IMG/VR virus record: IMGVR_UViG_3300048930_000441
Coordinates: 1 to 31,961 of that record
DNA from: a virus
Strand: one strand, 5' to 3'
DNA length: 31,961 nucleotides
Below, piece by piece: positions 5,566 to 12,975 of the stretch (the first letter of the stretch is position 1; the number at the start of each line of letters is the position of its first letter). The notes below the pieces were generated by a model. The model saw only the letters and a list, made by a program, of their open reading frames with translations. It searched no databases and was not told the DNA's origin. A program made the position numbers and the translations under genes.

Positions 5566-5928
5566 ATGAGGTACGAAGGCGAAACTTTCCTCCGCTCCGC
5601 GCAGCGCTGCTGGGTCATCGTCGACCCGGACGGCACCGTGCGCTGCCCGCAGAGCACGCGCTGGACGAGCGGCATCATCGCGCTGATCCTGCCCGAGGGC
5701 GTGCAGGTGGAAGCCCTGCATCTCGAGCCCGAGCTGCTGGCCGGCGGCCTCGACCTCGCGGGCAACGGCCACCAGTATGGCGACACGATCTACCTGCGCT
5801 CGCACAGCGGCTACGTCCTGCAGCCCGAGGTGCTGGGCACTGCCGTGCTGAAGTTGGCGCAGGGAGGCGCAGACGCAGCCTCAAAGGCTCCGCGCCGTCG
5901 TCGTCAGGCGACTCCCGAGGCGGCGTGA
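5566..5928 (+). CDS. Unknown protein at the head of the late operon
   Basis: 120 residues from ATG 5566. It looks beta-rich and soluble in the first 90 residues (FLRSAQRCWVIVDPDG, GDTIYLRSHSGYV) with a basic disordered tail (APRRRRQATPEAA). No membrane segment or known motif. It is separated from the early genes by the promoter-like element and lies just before the terminase genes, so it is probably a late or packaging-associated protein. No clear Shine-Dalgarno precedes the ATG. Confidence 0.5.
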   Translation: MRYEGETFLRSAQRCWVIVDPDGTVRCPQSTRWTSGIIALILPEGVQVEALHLEPELLAGGLDLAGNGHQYGDTIYLRSHSGYVLQPEVLGTAVLKLAQGGADAASKAPRRRRQATPEAA

Positions 5929-5994
5929 GAATCCCGCACCGCCAAATACTTGCGGATTGAACCGGCAATGCCGCGCGGTGGCGTAGCAGGTCGG

Positions 5995-6264
5995 ATGAAA
6001 CACACGTCCTACGACCTGCGGAGTATGGGCGTGGCGGCTCTCCGCAAGGCGGGTGGCGTCGAGTATCTCGTGGCCGTGGCGAAGGAGCATCCGCCCGCAT
6101 TCATGGGCTTCCTCGCCAAGTGCATGCCGCGGGAGCTGAACATCGAGGCCGGGCCCACGCTGCTGGACGCGCTCAAGGTTGCTGCCGAGCGCCGCACCAC
6201 CATCGACGTGACGCCGCGGGCGGTGGACGCCATCGAGGTCATCGACCATGACCGACCTGCATGA
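5995..6264 (+). CDS. Small terminase subunit candidate
   Basis: 89 residues from ATG 5995, with AGGTCGG upstream as a weak ribosome binding site. The short helical protein (VAALRKAGGVEYLVAVAKEHPPAFMGFLAKCMPRE) lies directly before the large terminase and overlaps it by 17 bases, the usual place for the DNA-recognition subunit. T7 DNA maturase A (gp18) is of similar length. The assignment rests on position, size and the PPAFMGFLAK(C/V)xPRE-like motif found in many small terminase-like proteins, not on a detailed match. Met1-15 of the longer frame from 5950 is rejected as lacking a ribosome binding site. Confidence 0.6.
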   Translation: MKHTSYDLRSMGVAALRKAGGVEYLVAVAKEHPPAFMGFLAKCMPRELNIEAGPTLLDALKVAAERRTTIDVTPRAVDAIEVIDHDRPA

Positions 6265-8710
6265 CACGCTCGCCAGATGGACTGTTGATCCGCTGGCCTT
6301 CGTGGAGCAGGTTTTTCCGTGGGGCGAGGGCTCGCTGGCTGGCCGGCCAGGCCCGCACCCATGGCAGCGGGCTGAACTGCACGCCATCGCCCGGGCGATT
6401 CATGCCGGGCTGCAGTCGCGGCCCGAGGTGATCCGCCGGGCCATCACGTCGGGCCATGGCGTGGGCAAAGCTCTGGCCCATGGCGAGCCCGTCCTGACGC
6501 CGACTGGCTGGCGGCCCATCGAGTCCCTGCGGGTGGGCGACCAGGTGGTGGCGGTGGACGGCCGCCCGACGCGGGTCATCGGTGTGTTCCCGCAGGGTGA
6601 ACGTGACCTGTTCCGCGTGACCACGGACGACGGCGGCTCGGTGGTGGTGGACGGCGATCACCAGTGGCTCACCAGCAGCCGGAGCGAGCGGAAGCATGGC
6701 AAGCCCGCATCGGTTCGCACTACCCGCGAGATTGCCGAGTCCCTGACCTTCGCCAACGGCCCGACTCGCGGGCTCAACCACCAGCTACCGGCGCTGCGGC
6801 CTGTCGAGCACTCGCGGGCCATCCTGCCGGTCGAGCCATACTTGCTGGGTTGCTGGCTGGGCGACGGCGACAAGGTCGGCCGGCTCACTGGCATGCCGGA
6901 TGCTTTCGAGGCGCTGGCTGCTGCTGGCGCTGACCTTGGCCAGCCCTACGCGAAGCCGGGCAACCAAGCCGCTGCGAGGACCGCCATCGGCATCCGCCCG
7001 GGGCTGCGGGCCCTTGGCCTGCTCGGGCTGGGCTCGCATGAGCGGTTCATCCCGACCGTTTACCTGCATGCCGCCATCGACCAGCGGGAATCGCTGCTGC
7101 AGGGCCTGCTCGACACCGACGGGACCGCCCAGAAGAACGGCGCGGTGGCTTTCGAGGTCACATCCCAGCAGCTGGCCGATGGCGTCTGCGAGCTTGTTCG
7201 TTCGCTGGGCGGCGTCGTGCGCCGGTCAGAGAAGGTCGGGTCCTACAACGGCAAGCAGTGCCGCCGGGTATACCGGTGCTACATCAGCCTGCCGGCCGGC
7301 GTGCGGCCGTTCCGTCTGCCCCGGAAGGCGCAGCGGTATGCGCCGCAGTGGGGGGCGAAGAACTGCGACCGCACTCGCCGCCGTCACATCGCGTCGGTGG
7401 AGCCTGTCGGCCGCGGGCTGGCGACCTGTATCGCCGTCGATCATCCCTCCCGCCTGTTCGTGACCCGCGACCACATCGTCACGCACAACAGCGCAATAGT
7501 CGCCTGGATCATCCTCTGGGCGATGCTGCTGCCAGAGACTCGCGGCATTGTCACGGCCAACACCGAGACGCAGCTGCGGACCAAGACGTGGGCCGAGCTT
7601 GCGAAGTGGCACGCCATGCTGCCGCAGGGCTGGGACCTGACGGAACTCACCGCCACGGCCCTGCTGGGTCGCTCGAGCCCGCAGACCTGGCGCATTGACG
7701 CGGTGCCGTGGTCGCTGTCCAACACCGAGGCTTTCGCCGGCCTGCACAACGCCGGCAAGCGGATCCTCGTGGTGTACGACGAGGCCTCGGCCATCGACGA
7801 CCGCACCTGGGAGGTGACGGAAGGCGCCCTCACGGACGAGGACACGGAAATCCTCTGGGTGGCGTGCGGCAATCCCACGCGCTCGACGGGCCGGTTCTAC
7901 GACTGCGGCGGGCGGTTCCGGCATCGCTGGGCCGTCCGCACCGTCGATTCCCGGGAAGTCCCGGGCACCAACCGGGCGCAGATCGACCAGTGGGTGGCGG
8001 ACTACGGCGAGGACTCGGACTTCGTGCGGGTCCGGGTCCGTGGCCTGCCGCCGCGGGCGTCGGCGTCGGGCATGTTCGGCGCGGACCTCGTGGGCGAGGC
8101 GATGCGCCGCGAGCCGCACTGCTTTGCCGATGACCCGCTGGTCATGACGGTGGACGTGAGCCGCGGTGGGCAGGATGACAGCGTCATCGGCTTCCGCTGC
8201 GGCATGGATGCGCGGTCGGTGCCGTGGATCACCATTCCCGGGTCGGAGGTGCGCGACTCCATGCGGCTGGTGACGGCGGTCACTGACGCTGCCGTCCGCC
8301 TGAGTCCGGCGGCCATCATCGTGGACGAGACCGGCGTCGGCGGGCCCATCGTCGACCGCCTCACGCAGCTGGTGCCCATGCCGGTCTACGGCATCAACTT
8401 CGGCGCCAAGAGCGACGACCCGAAGCACGCCAACATGCGCATGACCATGTACTGGCGGCTGCGGGAAGCGATGCAGCGCGGCCTCGCCATCCCGAACGAC
8501 CCGCTGCTGGAGCGGGAACTGCTGGCCATCGAGTACCAGCACGACGCCCAGGACCGCATGCTGCTGATCCCGAAGGATCGCATGCGCAAGGACCTCGGCT
8601 TCAGCCCTGACCGCGCCGACGCACTGGCGCTGTCGTTCGCCGTACAGATTGCACCCGCGGCTGCCAGACCCGTGCGGGTGGTGGGCCGGGCGGGACGGAG
8701 CTACGCATGA
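6248..8710 (+). CDS. terL: Large terminase subunit, interrupted by an intein
   Basis: The precursor is 820 residues; removing the 340-residue intein (precursor residues 75-414) leaves 480, normal for a phage packaging ATPase/nuclease. Extein features: Walker A SGHGVGK at 68-74, completed by Ser415 after splicing; Walker B LVVYDEAS near 507-514; RuvC/RNase H-like nuclease with TVDVSRGGQDDSV near 633, IIVDETGVGG near 690 and RADALALSFAV near 788, giving the usual three acidic positions. It powers DNA translocation into the prohead at the portal and cuts concatemers. Because the intein splits the P-loop, the unspliced protein cannot bind ATP properly. It overlaps the small subunit upstream and the portal downstream (ATGA). 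Confidence 0.93.
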   Translation: MTDLHDTLARWTVDPLAFVEQVFPWGEGSLAGRPGPHPWQRAELHAIARAIHAGLQSRPEVIRRAITSGHGVGKALAHGEPVLTPTGWRPIESLRVGDQVVAVDGRPTRVIGVFPQGERDLFRVTTDDGGSVVVDGDHQWLTSSRSERKHGKPASVRTTREIAESLTFANGPTRGLNHQLPALRPVEHSRAILPVEPYLLGCWLGDGDKVGRLTGMPDAFEALAAAGADLGQPYAKPGNQAAARTAIGIRPGLRALGLLGLGSHERFIPTVYLHAAIDQRESLLQGLLDTDGTAQKNGAVAFEVTSQQLADGVCELVRSLGGVVRRSEKVGSYNGKQCRRVYRCYISLPAGVRPFRLPRKAQRYAPQWGAKNCDRTRRRHIASVEPVGRGLATCIAVDHPSRLFVTRDHIVTHNSAIVAWIILWAMLLPETRGIVTANTETQLRTKTWAELAKWHAMLPQGWDLTELTATALLGRSSPQTWRIDAVPWSLSNTEAFAGLHNAGKRILVVYDEASAIDDRTWEVTEGALTDEDTEILWVACGNPTRSTGRFYDCGGRFRHRWAVRTVDSREVPGTNRAQIDQWVADYGEDSDFVRVRVRGLPPRASASGMFGADLVGEAMRREPHCFADDPLVMTVDVSRGGQDDSVIGFRCGMDARSVPWITIPGSEVRDSMRLVTAVTDAAVRLSPAAIIVDETGVGGPIVDRLTQLVPMPVYGINFGAKSDDPKHANMRMTMYWRLREAMQRGLAIPNDPLLERELLAIEYQHDAQDRMLLIPKDRMRKDLGFSPDRADALALSFAVQIAPAAARPVRVVGRAGRSYA
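6470..7489 (+). other. Intein, class 3 type with LAGLIDADG endonuclease
   Basis: Boundaries: Lys-AAA at 6467 | Ala-GCT at 6470 ... Asn-AAC at 7487 | Ser-AGC at 7490; 340 residues. The first residue is Ala, not Cys or Ser. Block A is ALAHGEPVLTPTGW with VGDQVVAVDG after it. Block B is GGSVVVDGDHQWLT with His64 and Trp66 (B:12). Block F is CIAVDHPSRLFV with Cys320 (F:4). Block G is DHIVTHN with Thr338 (G:5) and terminal His-Asn, then Ser+1. Trp-Cys-Thr with a non-nucleophilic residue 1 is the signature of class 3 inteins, in which the internal Cys starts splicing. Two dodecapeptides, YLLGCWLGDGD (124-134) and LLQGLLDTDGT (209-219), indicate a homing endonuclease, apparently intact with both catalytic Asp. 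Confidence 0.92.
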
Positions 8711-10377
8711 AACGCATGGACGCCGCCGGGCTGATCGCCCTCTACAACCGCGCCTCGCAGAACCAGCAGGAGATGCACCAGGCCTGGGACGAGCTGGCCC
8801 GCTACATCCGCCCGAGCATGAGCGGCATGGTGTCGCCGCGGGTGGATGGCGAGAAGCGCACGACCGACATCTGGGACTCGACCGCCCCGCAGGCCGTGGC
8901 CGACCTCGGCAACTACCTGTCCGCCGGGATGACGCCCAGCGCGAGCCCGTGGCTCAACATGGTCTACCGGCAGGCGGAACTGAACGAGCAGAACCAGTAC
9001 GTCGAGTGGCTGCAGACCGCCACCGAGGTGACGCGGTCGGAGCTGCTGCGGTCGAACTTCTATTCGACGATGGGCGAGCTGTACCAGGACCTGCCCACGT
9101 TCGGGAATGCCGCACTCTCCATTGAGAGCCGCTATGACCAGCTGGGCCGGTGGGAGGCGCCGCACTACGAGGCCATCTGGCTGAAGGAGCTGCTGGCGCT
9201 GGCTGACGAGTACGGCGACCTGTCCACCACGTTTCGGTGCTACGAGCAGACCGCCCTGCAGTGGGTCGGCAAGTTCGGCGACGACGTGGGCGAGGACGTG
9301 CGGAAGCTCGCCGCGGAGAAGCCCGAGACGCCGGTCAAGTTCCTGCACGTCGTCTACCCGCGGGACATCGGGGACATCGACCAGAAGGGCACCGAGATGG
9401 GCACGGCCGAGGGCAAGAAGATGCCCTACGCGTCCGTGTGGGTGAACCTGAAGGACAAGAACATCGTCCGGGAGTCCGGCTACCTCGAGTTGCCGCGGGC
9501 CATCGTGCGCTGGGCGAAGGCGTCGAGCAGCATCTGGGGCTACGGGCCCGGGCACCTCGCGCTCCCCGACATCCGCACGCTGAACGAGGCCGTGCGGTTG
9601 GAGCTTGCGGCGTGGGAGCGGACCATCGACCGGCCGATGGTGACCGAGCAGAACAACATCATCGGCGACCTGAACCTTGGTCCGGGAGGCCTCACGACCG
9701 TCCGCAAGATCGACGCGCTCCGGCCGCTGATCGACGGCACGGACTTCTCCCTGACCGCCGTCAAGACGGACGAACTGCGCACGGCGATCCTGCGCACCTT
9801 CTTCGCCGACCTGATCCGGGAGCCTGCCGACGTGAAGTCCGGGACCACGGCCTACGAGGTGGCCAAGCGGATCGAGCGGGCGCAGCGCATCCTCGGCGAG
9901 AGCGTCGGGCACCTGCAGACCATGCTCAAGTGGGTGGTTGAGCGGACGTTCAAGATCCTGCTGCGCGAAGGGCGCTTCCCGCCGATGCCCGAGGGGTTGC
10001 TGGAGGCGGGCGCCAGCATCGACATCCAGTACACCAGCCCGCTCCGGCAAGCGCAGGAGGCGCAGGGCGTGGAGCAGCTGACGCTGTTCCTGGGCGACAT
10101 GGCGCAGATGGCCGCCATCCAGAGGGAGGCGGGCCAGACGGACACCGCCCTCGACTGGGTGGACTTCGACGGCGCCGCGCAGGAGATCGCCAAGCGGCGG
10201 AACACATGGGCTGCCGCCGTCCGGTCGGATGACGACGTGGAGGCGCTGCGGGAGGCCCGTGCGCAGGCCATGGCCCAGCAGCAGATGCTGGAGCAGCAGC
10301 AGCAGGGCGCGGGCGTCCTGAAGGACCTGTCGTCGGCCGTCGGGCCTGAGCGGGCGCTGCAGGTGGTGAATGGATAA
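8707..10377 (+). CDS. Portal protein (T7 gp8-like head-tail connector)
   Basis: 556 residues from ATG 8707, overlapping terL by ATGA. It forms the dodecameric ring at the capsid vertex through which DNA enters and to which the tail attaches. The N-terminal segment DLGNYLSAGMTPSASPWLNM at about residues 67-86 is characteristic of podovirus head-tail connecting proteins, as is the length (T7 gp8 is about 536). The C-terminal part is Gln-rich and coiled (MAQQQMLEQQQQ), as in other members. It is read as one operon with terminase and scaffold. Confidence 0.9.
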   Translation: MKRMDAAGLIALYNRASQNQQEMHQAWDELARYIRPSMSGMVSPRVDGEKRTTDIWDSTAPQAVADLGNYLSAGMTPSASPWLNMVYRQAELNEQNQYVEWLQTATEVTRSELLRSNFYSTMGELYQDLPTFGNAALSIESRYDQLGRWEAPHYEAIWLKELLALADEYGDLSTTFRCYEQTALQWVGKFGDDVGEDVRKLAAEKPETPVKFLHVVYPRDIGDIDQKGTEMGTAEGKKMPYASVWVNLKDKNIVRESGYLELPRAIVRWAKASSSIWGYGPGHLALPDIRTLNEAVRLELAAWERTIDRPMVTEQNNIIGDLNLGPGGLTTVRKIDALRPLIDGTDFSLTAVKTDELRTAILRTFFADLIREPADVKSGTTAYEVAKRIERAQRILGESVGHLQTMLKWVVERTFKILLREGRFPPMPEGLLEAGASIDIQYTSPLRQAQEAQGVEQLTLFLGDMAQMAAIQREAGQTDTALDWVDFDGAAQEIAKRRNTWAAAVRSDDDVEALREARAQAMAQQQMLEQQQQGAGVLKDLSSAVGPERALQVVNG

Positions 10378-10573
10378 GTACGCGCTGCACCGGCTGCTGA
10401 CCGAGCAGCCCGCGGTCCGCCGCTACATCGAACTGGAGGCCATCGGCAGTCTCAGCGTCCCGAAGGATGCCGTGGAACTGGCGTGGCGCGAGGGCCGGCG
10501 ATCCATCGCGGCCGAGTGGTTGAGCATCTATCGAGAGGTGGAGGATGAGTACGAGCGTACCCGAGTGGGCTAA
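10370..10573 (+). CDS. Small protein between portal and scaffold (Bbp19-like)
   Basis: 67 residues from ATG 10370, overlapping the portal by 8 bases and the scaffold by 29. It is highly helical and charged (YIELEAIGSL, ELAWREGRRSIAAEWL). Podoviruses with this virion type usually carry a small helical protein of this size between portal and scaffold, for example Bbp19 of the Bordetella phage group. The similarity is by position and character only. Function unknown. Confidence 0.6.
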   Translation: MDKYALHRLLTEQPAVRRYIELEAIGSLSVPKDAVELAWREGRRSIAAEWLSIYREVEDEYERTRVG

Positions 10574-11291
10574 CAGCCTCCCGGACGACCTGAAGGCGCT
10601 GCCGTTCGTCGCCCAGACGCCGGACGTGCCGACGCTGGTCAAGCGGTTCGCCGACCTCGACAGCTACCGGGGCCGGTCCCTGGCGCTGCCGAAGGAGGGC
10701 GACTCCGAGAGCGAGAAGGCCTTCGAGGCGGCCGTGTCCAAGCGCGGGTTCATCCGGGGCGAGGTCCCGGCGGACCCGTCGGGCTATGACGTGGAGGTAG
10801 ACACGGCGAGCCTCGGGCTCACGGACGACTGGAAGGCCGGGCGGCTGAAGGAGTTCCACGGCCTCGGGCTGACCAAGGCGCAGGCCAAGGCCGCCCTGAC
10901 CCGGGAAGTGGAGGCCATGAGCGGCGCGCTGGCCAAGATCAAGGCCGAGCACGGCGACGGCGGCCTCGAGGCGATCCGCAAGGCGACGGAGCGTTACAAC
11001 ATCGGCAGCGACCCGACGGCGGTGCTGTCCCTGCTGAGAGAGATCGGAGCGAGCATGACCGAGGACACGACGAAGGTGGGCGGCGGCGCGCCGTCCGGCA
11101 AGAGCATCACCGACATCGACGCGGAGATCGCGGGGGTCGACGAGGAGATCATGAAGCTCCCGCCCTACGACCCGCGCGGCGACCAGCTGCTGCAGAAGAA
11201 GTTCGGCCTCATGACGCAGCGCGTGGCCCTGCAGACGGGCGACCGCAGCGTTATGAACCTGACGCTGGACAAGGTTGCGCTGGGGCGCTGA
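10545..11291 (+). CDS. Scaffolding (capsid assembly) protein candidate
   Basis: 248 residues from ATG 10545, preceded by GAGGTGGAGG. It lies directly between portal and major capsid, the place of the scaffold in T7-like genomes. The sequence is acidic and largely helical: a VPEWANSLPDDLKALP start, FADLDSYRGRSLALPKEGD (a motif common in phage scaffold-like proteins), a central alpha-helical LTKAQAKAAL segment and a helical C-terminus. It would fill and shape the prohead and then leave. The stop codon lies within a small hairpin at 11284-11297. Confidence 0.7.
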   Translation: MSTSVPEWANSLPDDLKALPFVAQTPDVPTLVKRFADLDSYRGRSLALPKEGDSESEKAFEAAVSKRGFIRGEVPADPSGYDVEVDTASLGLTDDWKAGRLKEFHGLGLTKAQAKAALTREVEAMSGALAKIKAEHGDGGLEAIRKATERYNIGSDPTAVLSLLREIGASMTEDTTKVGGGAPSGKSITDIDAEIAGVDEEIMKLPPYDPRGDQLLQKKFGLMTQRVALQTGDRSVMNLTLDKVALGR

Positions 11292-11297
11292 AGCGCC
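11284..11297 (+). other. Short hairpin at the end of the scaffold gene
   Basis: GGCGCT (11284-11289), GA, AGCGCC (11292-11297) form a perfect 6-bp stem that includes the scaffold stop codon. There is no T-run, so it is not a standard terminator. It ends one base before the promoter-like element and may act as a boundary or processing site. Confidence 0.35.
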
Positions 11298-11298
11298 G

Positions 11299-11328
11299 TT
11301 GACATAACGGCCAGCCTTCTGGTCGCAT
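11299..11328 (+). promoter_or_regulatory. Promoter-like element, copy B, before the capsid gene
   Basis: TTGACA (11299-11304), a perfect -35 consensus, is followed after 18 bases by TCGCAT (11323-11328). It matches copy A at 5530-5559 in TTGnCATAACGGCC and TCGCAT at the same spacing. It lies in the 184-base gap before the major capsid gene, a place where extra transcription of the most abundant virion protein would be useful. The remainder of the gap (11329-11475) shows no gene, only the untranslated leader. Confidence 0.6.
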
Positions 11329-11475
11329 AGGCCTCGACGAGCGGACCCTCCCATTGCGGACCCGCTGTCTGACTTCCCGGAAGGGACGCAGACGGCGGCG
11401 ACACGCCGAGCAGGACCCGGAAACGGATCACTCCTGCGATCACGGCAACCGCAATGACCCAGGGAGGGTCCCATC

Positions 11476-12357
11476 ATGTCCAGTTCAATCGACCAGGCAT
11501 TCGTCCTCGCGTTCAGTCGCAACGTCCATCACCTCGGCCAGCAGCAGGAGTCGCGCCTCTTCAAGACGGCCCGGGTCAAGTACGACACGGCCGACAAGTG
11601 GCACTGGGAGCGGCTGGCTTCGGCCAACATGGCGGCCAAGGCCTCGCGCCTCGCCGCGACGCCGGTCCTCAACATCGCCCACAGCAAGCGCGTCGCCACC
11701 GGCTCCACGTTCTCGTGGGGTGAGGCGCTCGACCACAACGACGCCAGCAAGATCCTCATCGACCCGCGGTCGGAGTACGTCAAGGCCGGTGCCTCGGCGT
11801 ACGGCCGGCAGATCGACAGCATCCTGACGGCGGCTGCCGTGGCTTCGGCCGCGACGGGCGTCAACGGCGGCGGTGCCGGTGCGGCGCTTCCGGCGGGCCA
11901 GCAGATCGGCGGCACGGGTGGTGCCACGGGCGCTGGCCAGAAGCTGACCGTTGCCGGTCTGCGGAAGGCCAAGCTGCTGATGGACCAGGCCGAGGTCAGC
12001 GACAAGCGGTGGTTCATCACCAACGCCAAGGGTCTGCAGGACCTGCTGGCCGTCACCGAGGTGGTGTCGAGCGACTACAACACCGTCCGGGCGCTGGTGA
12101 TGGGCGAGCTGAACACGTTCCTCGGGTTCGAGTTCATCCGCACGGAGCTGATCCAGACCAACACCGGCAACCGGAAGTGGCACCTCGCCATCGCGGACGG
12201 TGCGCTCGGTCTCGGCATCTCGCAGGACCGCATGGCCCGGGTGGCTGAGGATCCGGCTGCCTCGTTCGCCCTGCGCGTCTACATGGAGACGACCATGGGC
12301 GCGGTGCGGATCGAGGACGCGGGCATCGTCGCGCTGGATGTCGACGAGACGGCCTGA
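11476..12357 (+). CDS. Major capsid protein
   Basis: 293 residues from ATG 11476, with a strong ribosome binding site (AGGGAGGG) 8-15 bases upstream. It follows the scaffold and has the usual features of the HK97-fold capsid proteins of this phage group (Phage_capsid_2-like): extended N-terminal region FKTARVKYDTADKWHWERL, an Ala/Gly-rich loop in the middle (GVNGGGAGAALPAGQQIGG), FITNAKGLQDLL, and the C-terminal VYMETTMGAVRIEDAGIV. About 400 copies build the head. It has its own promoter-like element and leader, in line with high expression. Directly followed by the tail tube gene. Confidence 0.88.
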   Translation: MSSSIDQAFVLAFSRNVHHLGQQQESRLFKTARVKYDTADKWHWERLASANMAAKASRLAATPVLNIAHSKRVATGSTFSWGEALDHNDASKILIDPRSEYVKAGASAYGRQIDSILTAAAVASAATGVNGGGAGAALPAGQQIGGTGGATGAGQKLTVAGLRKAKLLMDQAEVSDKRWFITNAKGLQDLLAVTEVVSSDYNTVRALVMGELNTFLGFEFIRTELIQTNTGNRKWHLAIADGALGLGISQDRMARVAEDPAASFALRVYMETTMGAVRIEDAGIVALDVDETA

Positions 12358-12975
12358 GTGGCCGCAACGCTCGACCTCGTGAACAAGGCCCTCTCCCTGC
12401 TGGGAGAGGGCCTTCTCACGCCCGGGCAACTGAGCGCCCCCGACGATGACACCAGTCGGACGGTGGTGGCGATCCTCGAGACGGCCCGCAAGGGCCTGCT
12501 CCGCGACTGCAAGCCCAACTGTGCGCGGAAGTATGCGGTGCTGGTGGAGGCGAACCCGGCGCCGGTGAACCCGGACTTCCTTTACGCCTTCGATCTACCG
12601 TCGGACTGCCTGCGGGCGGTGCGGGTGCTGAGTACGGAGATCGGATCGAACGTCATCGAGGGCATCGGCGCGCCGCTGGTGACCCGCTGGCGGATCCTGA
12701 CGGGCCGGTATCTGCTCACGGACGTGGGCGAGGCGGCCCTCGAGTACGTTTCAGACATCGCCACCACGGCCTTCGACCCGCTCACGGACGAGGCCTTCGC
12801 GTACTACCTCGCGTGGCAGCTGGCCCTGCCGCTGACCGAGAGCCGGGTGACGGCGGCCGACATGCAGGAGCAGTACCTCATTGCCCAGCAGCGGCTCATG
12901 GGCACGGACGAGAACGAGGGCCAGGTGGACCGCGTAGACCAGGCCACCCGGCTGACGAGCGTCCGGCACCGCTGA
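12358..12975 (+). CDS. Tail tubular protein A (T7 gp11-like adaptor)
   Basis: 205 residues from GTG 12358, immediately after the capsid stop. The start AATLDLVNKALSLLGE is typical of T7 gp11-like adaptors, as is the later DLPSDCLRAVRVL and the length (T7 gp11 is 196). The protein forms a ring below the portal and joins it to the tail nozzle. Its TGA overlaps the ATG of the tail tubular B-like gene (TGATG). Confidence 0.85.
   Translation: MAATLDLVNKALSLLGEGLLTPGQLSAPDDDTSRTVVAILETARKGLLRDCKPNCARKYAVLVEANPAPVNPDFLYAFDLPSDCLRAVRVLSTEIGSNVIEGIGAPLVTRWRILTGRYLLTDVGEAALEYVSDIATTAFDPLTDEAFAYYLAWQLALPLTESRVTAADMQEQYLIAQQRLMGTDENEGQVDRVDQATRLTSVRHR

Noticed and set aside
8701-10050. Minus-strand frame opposite the portal
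   Set aside because: Antisense shadow; the portal on the plus strand is clear.
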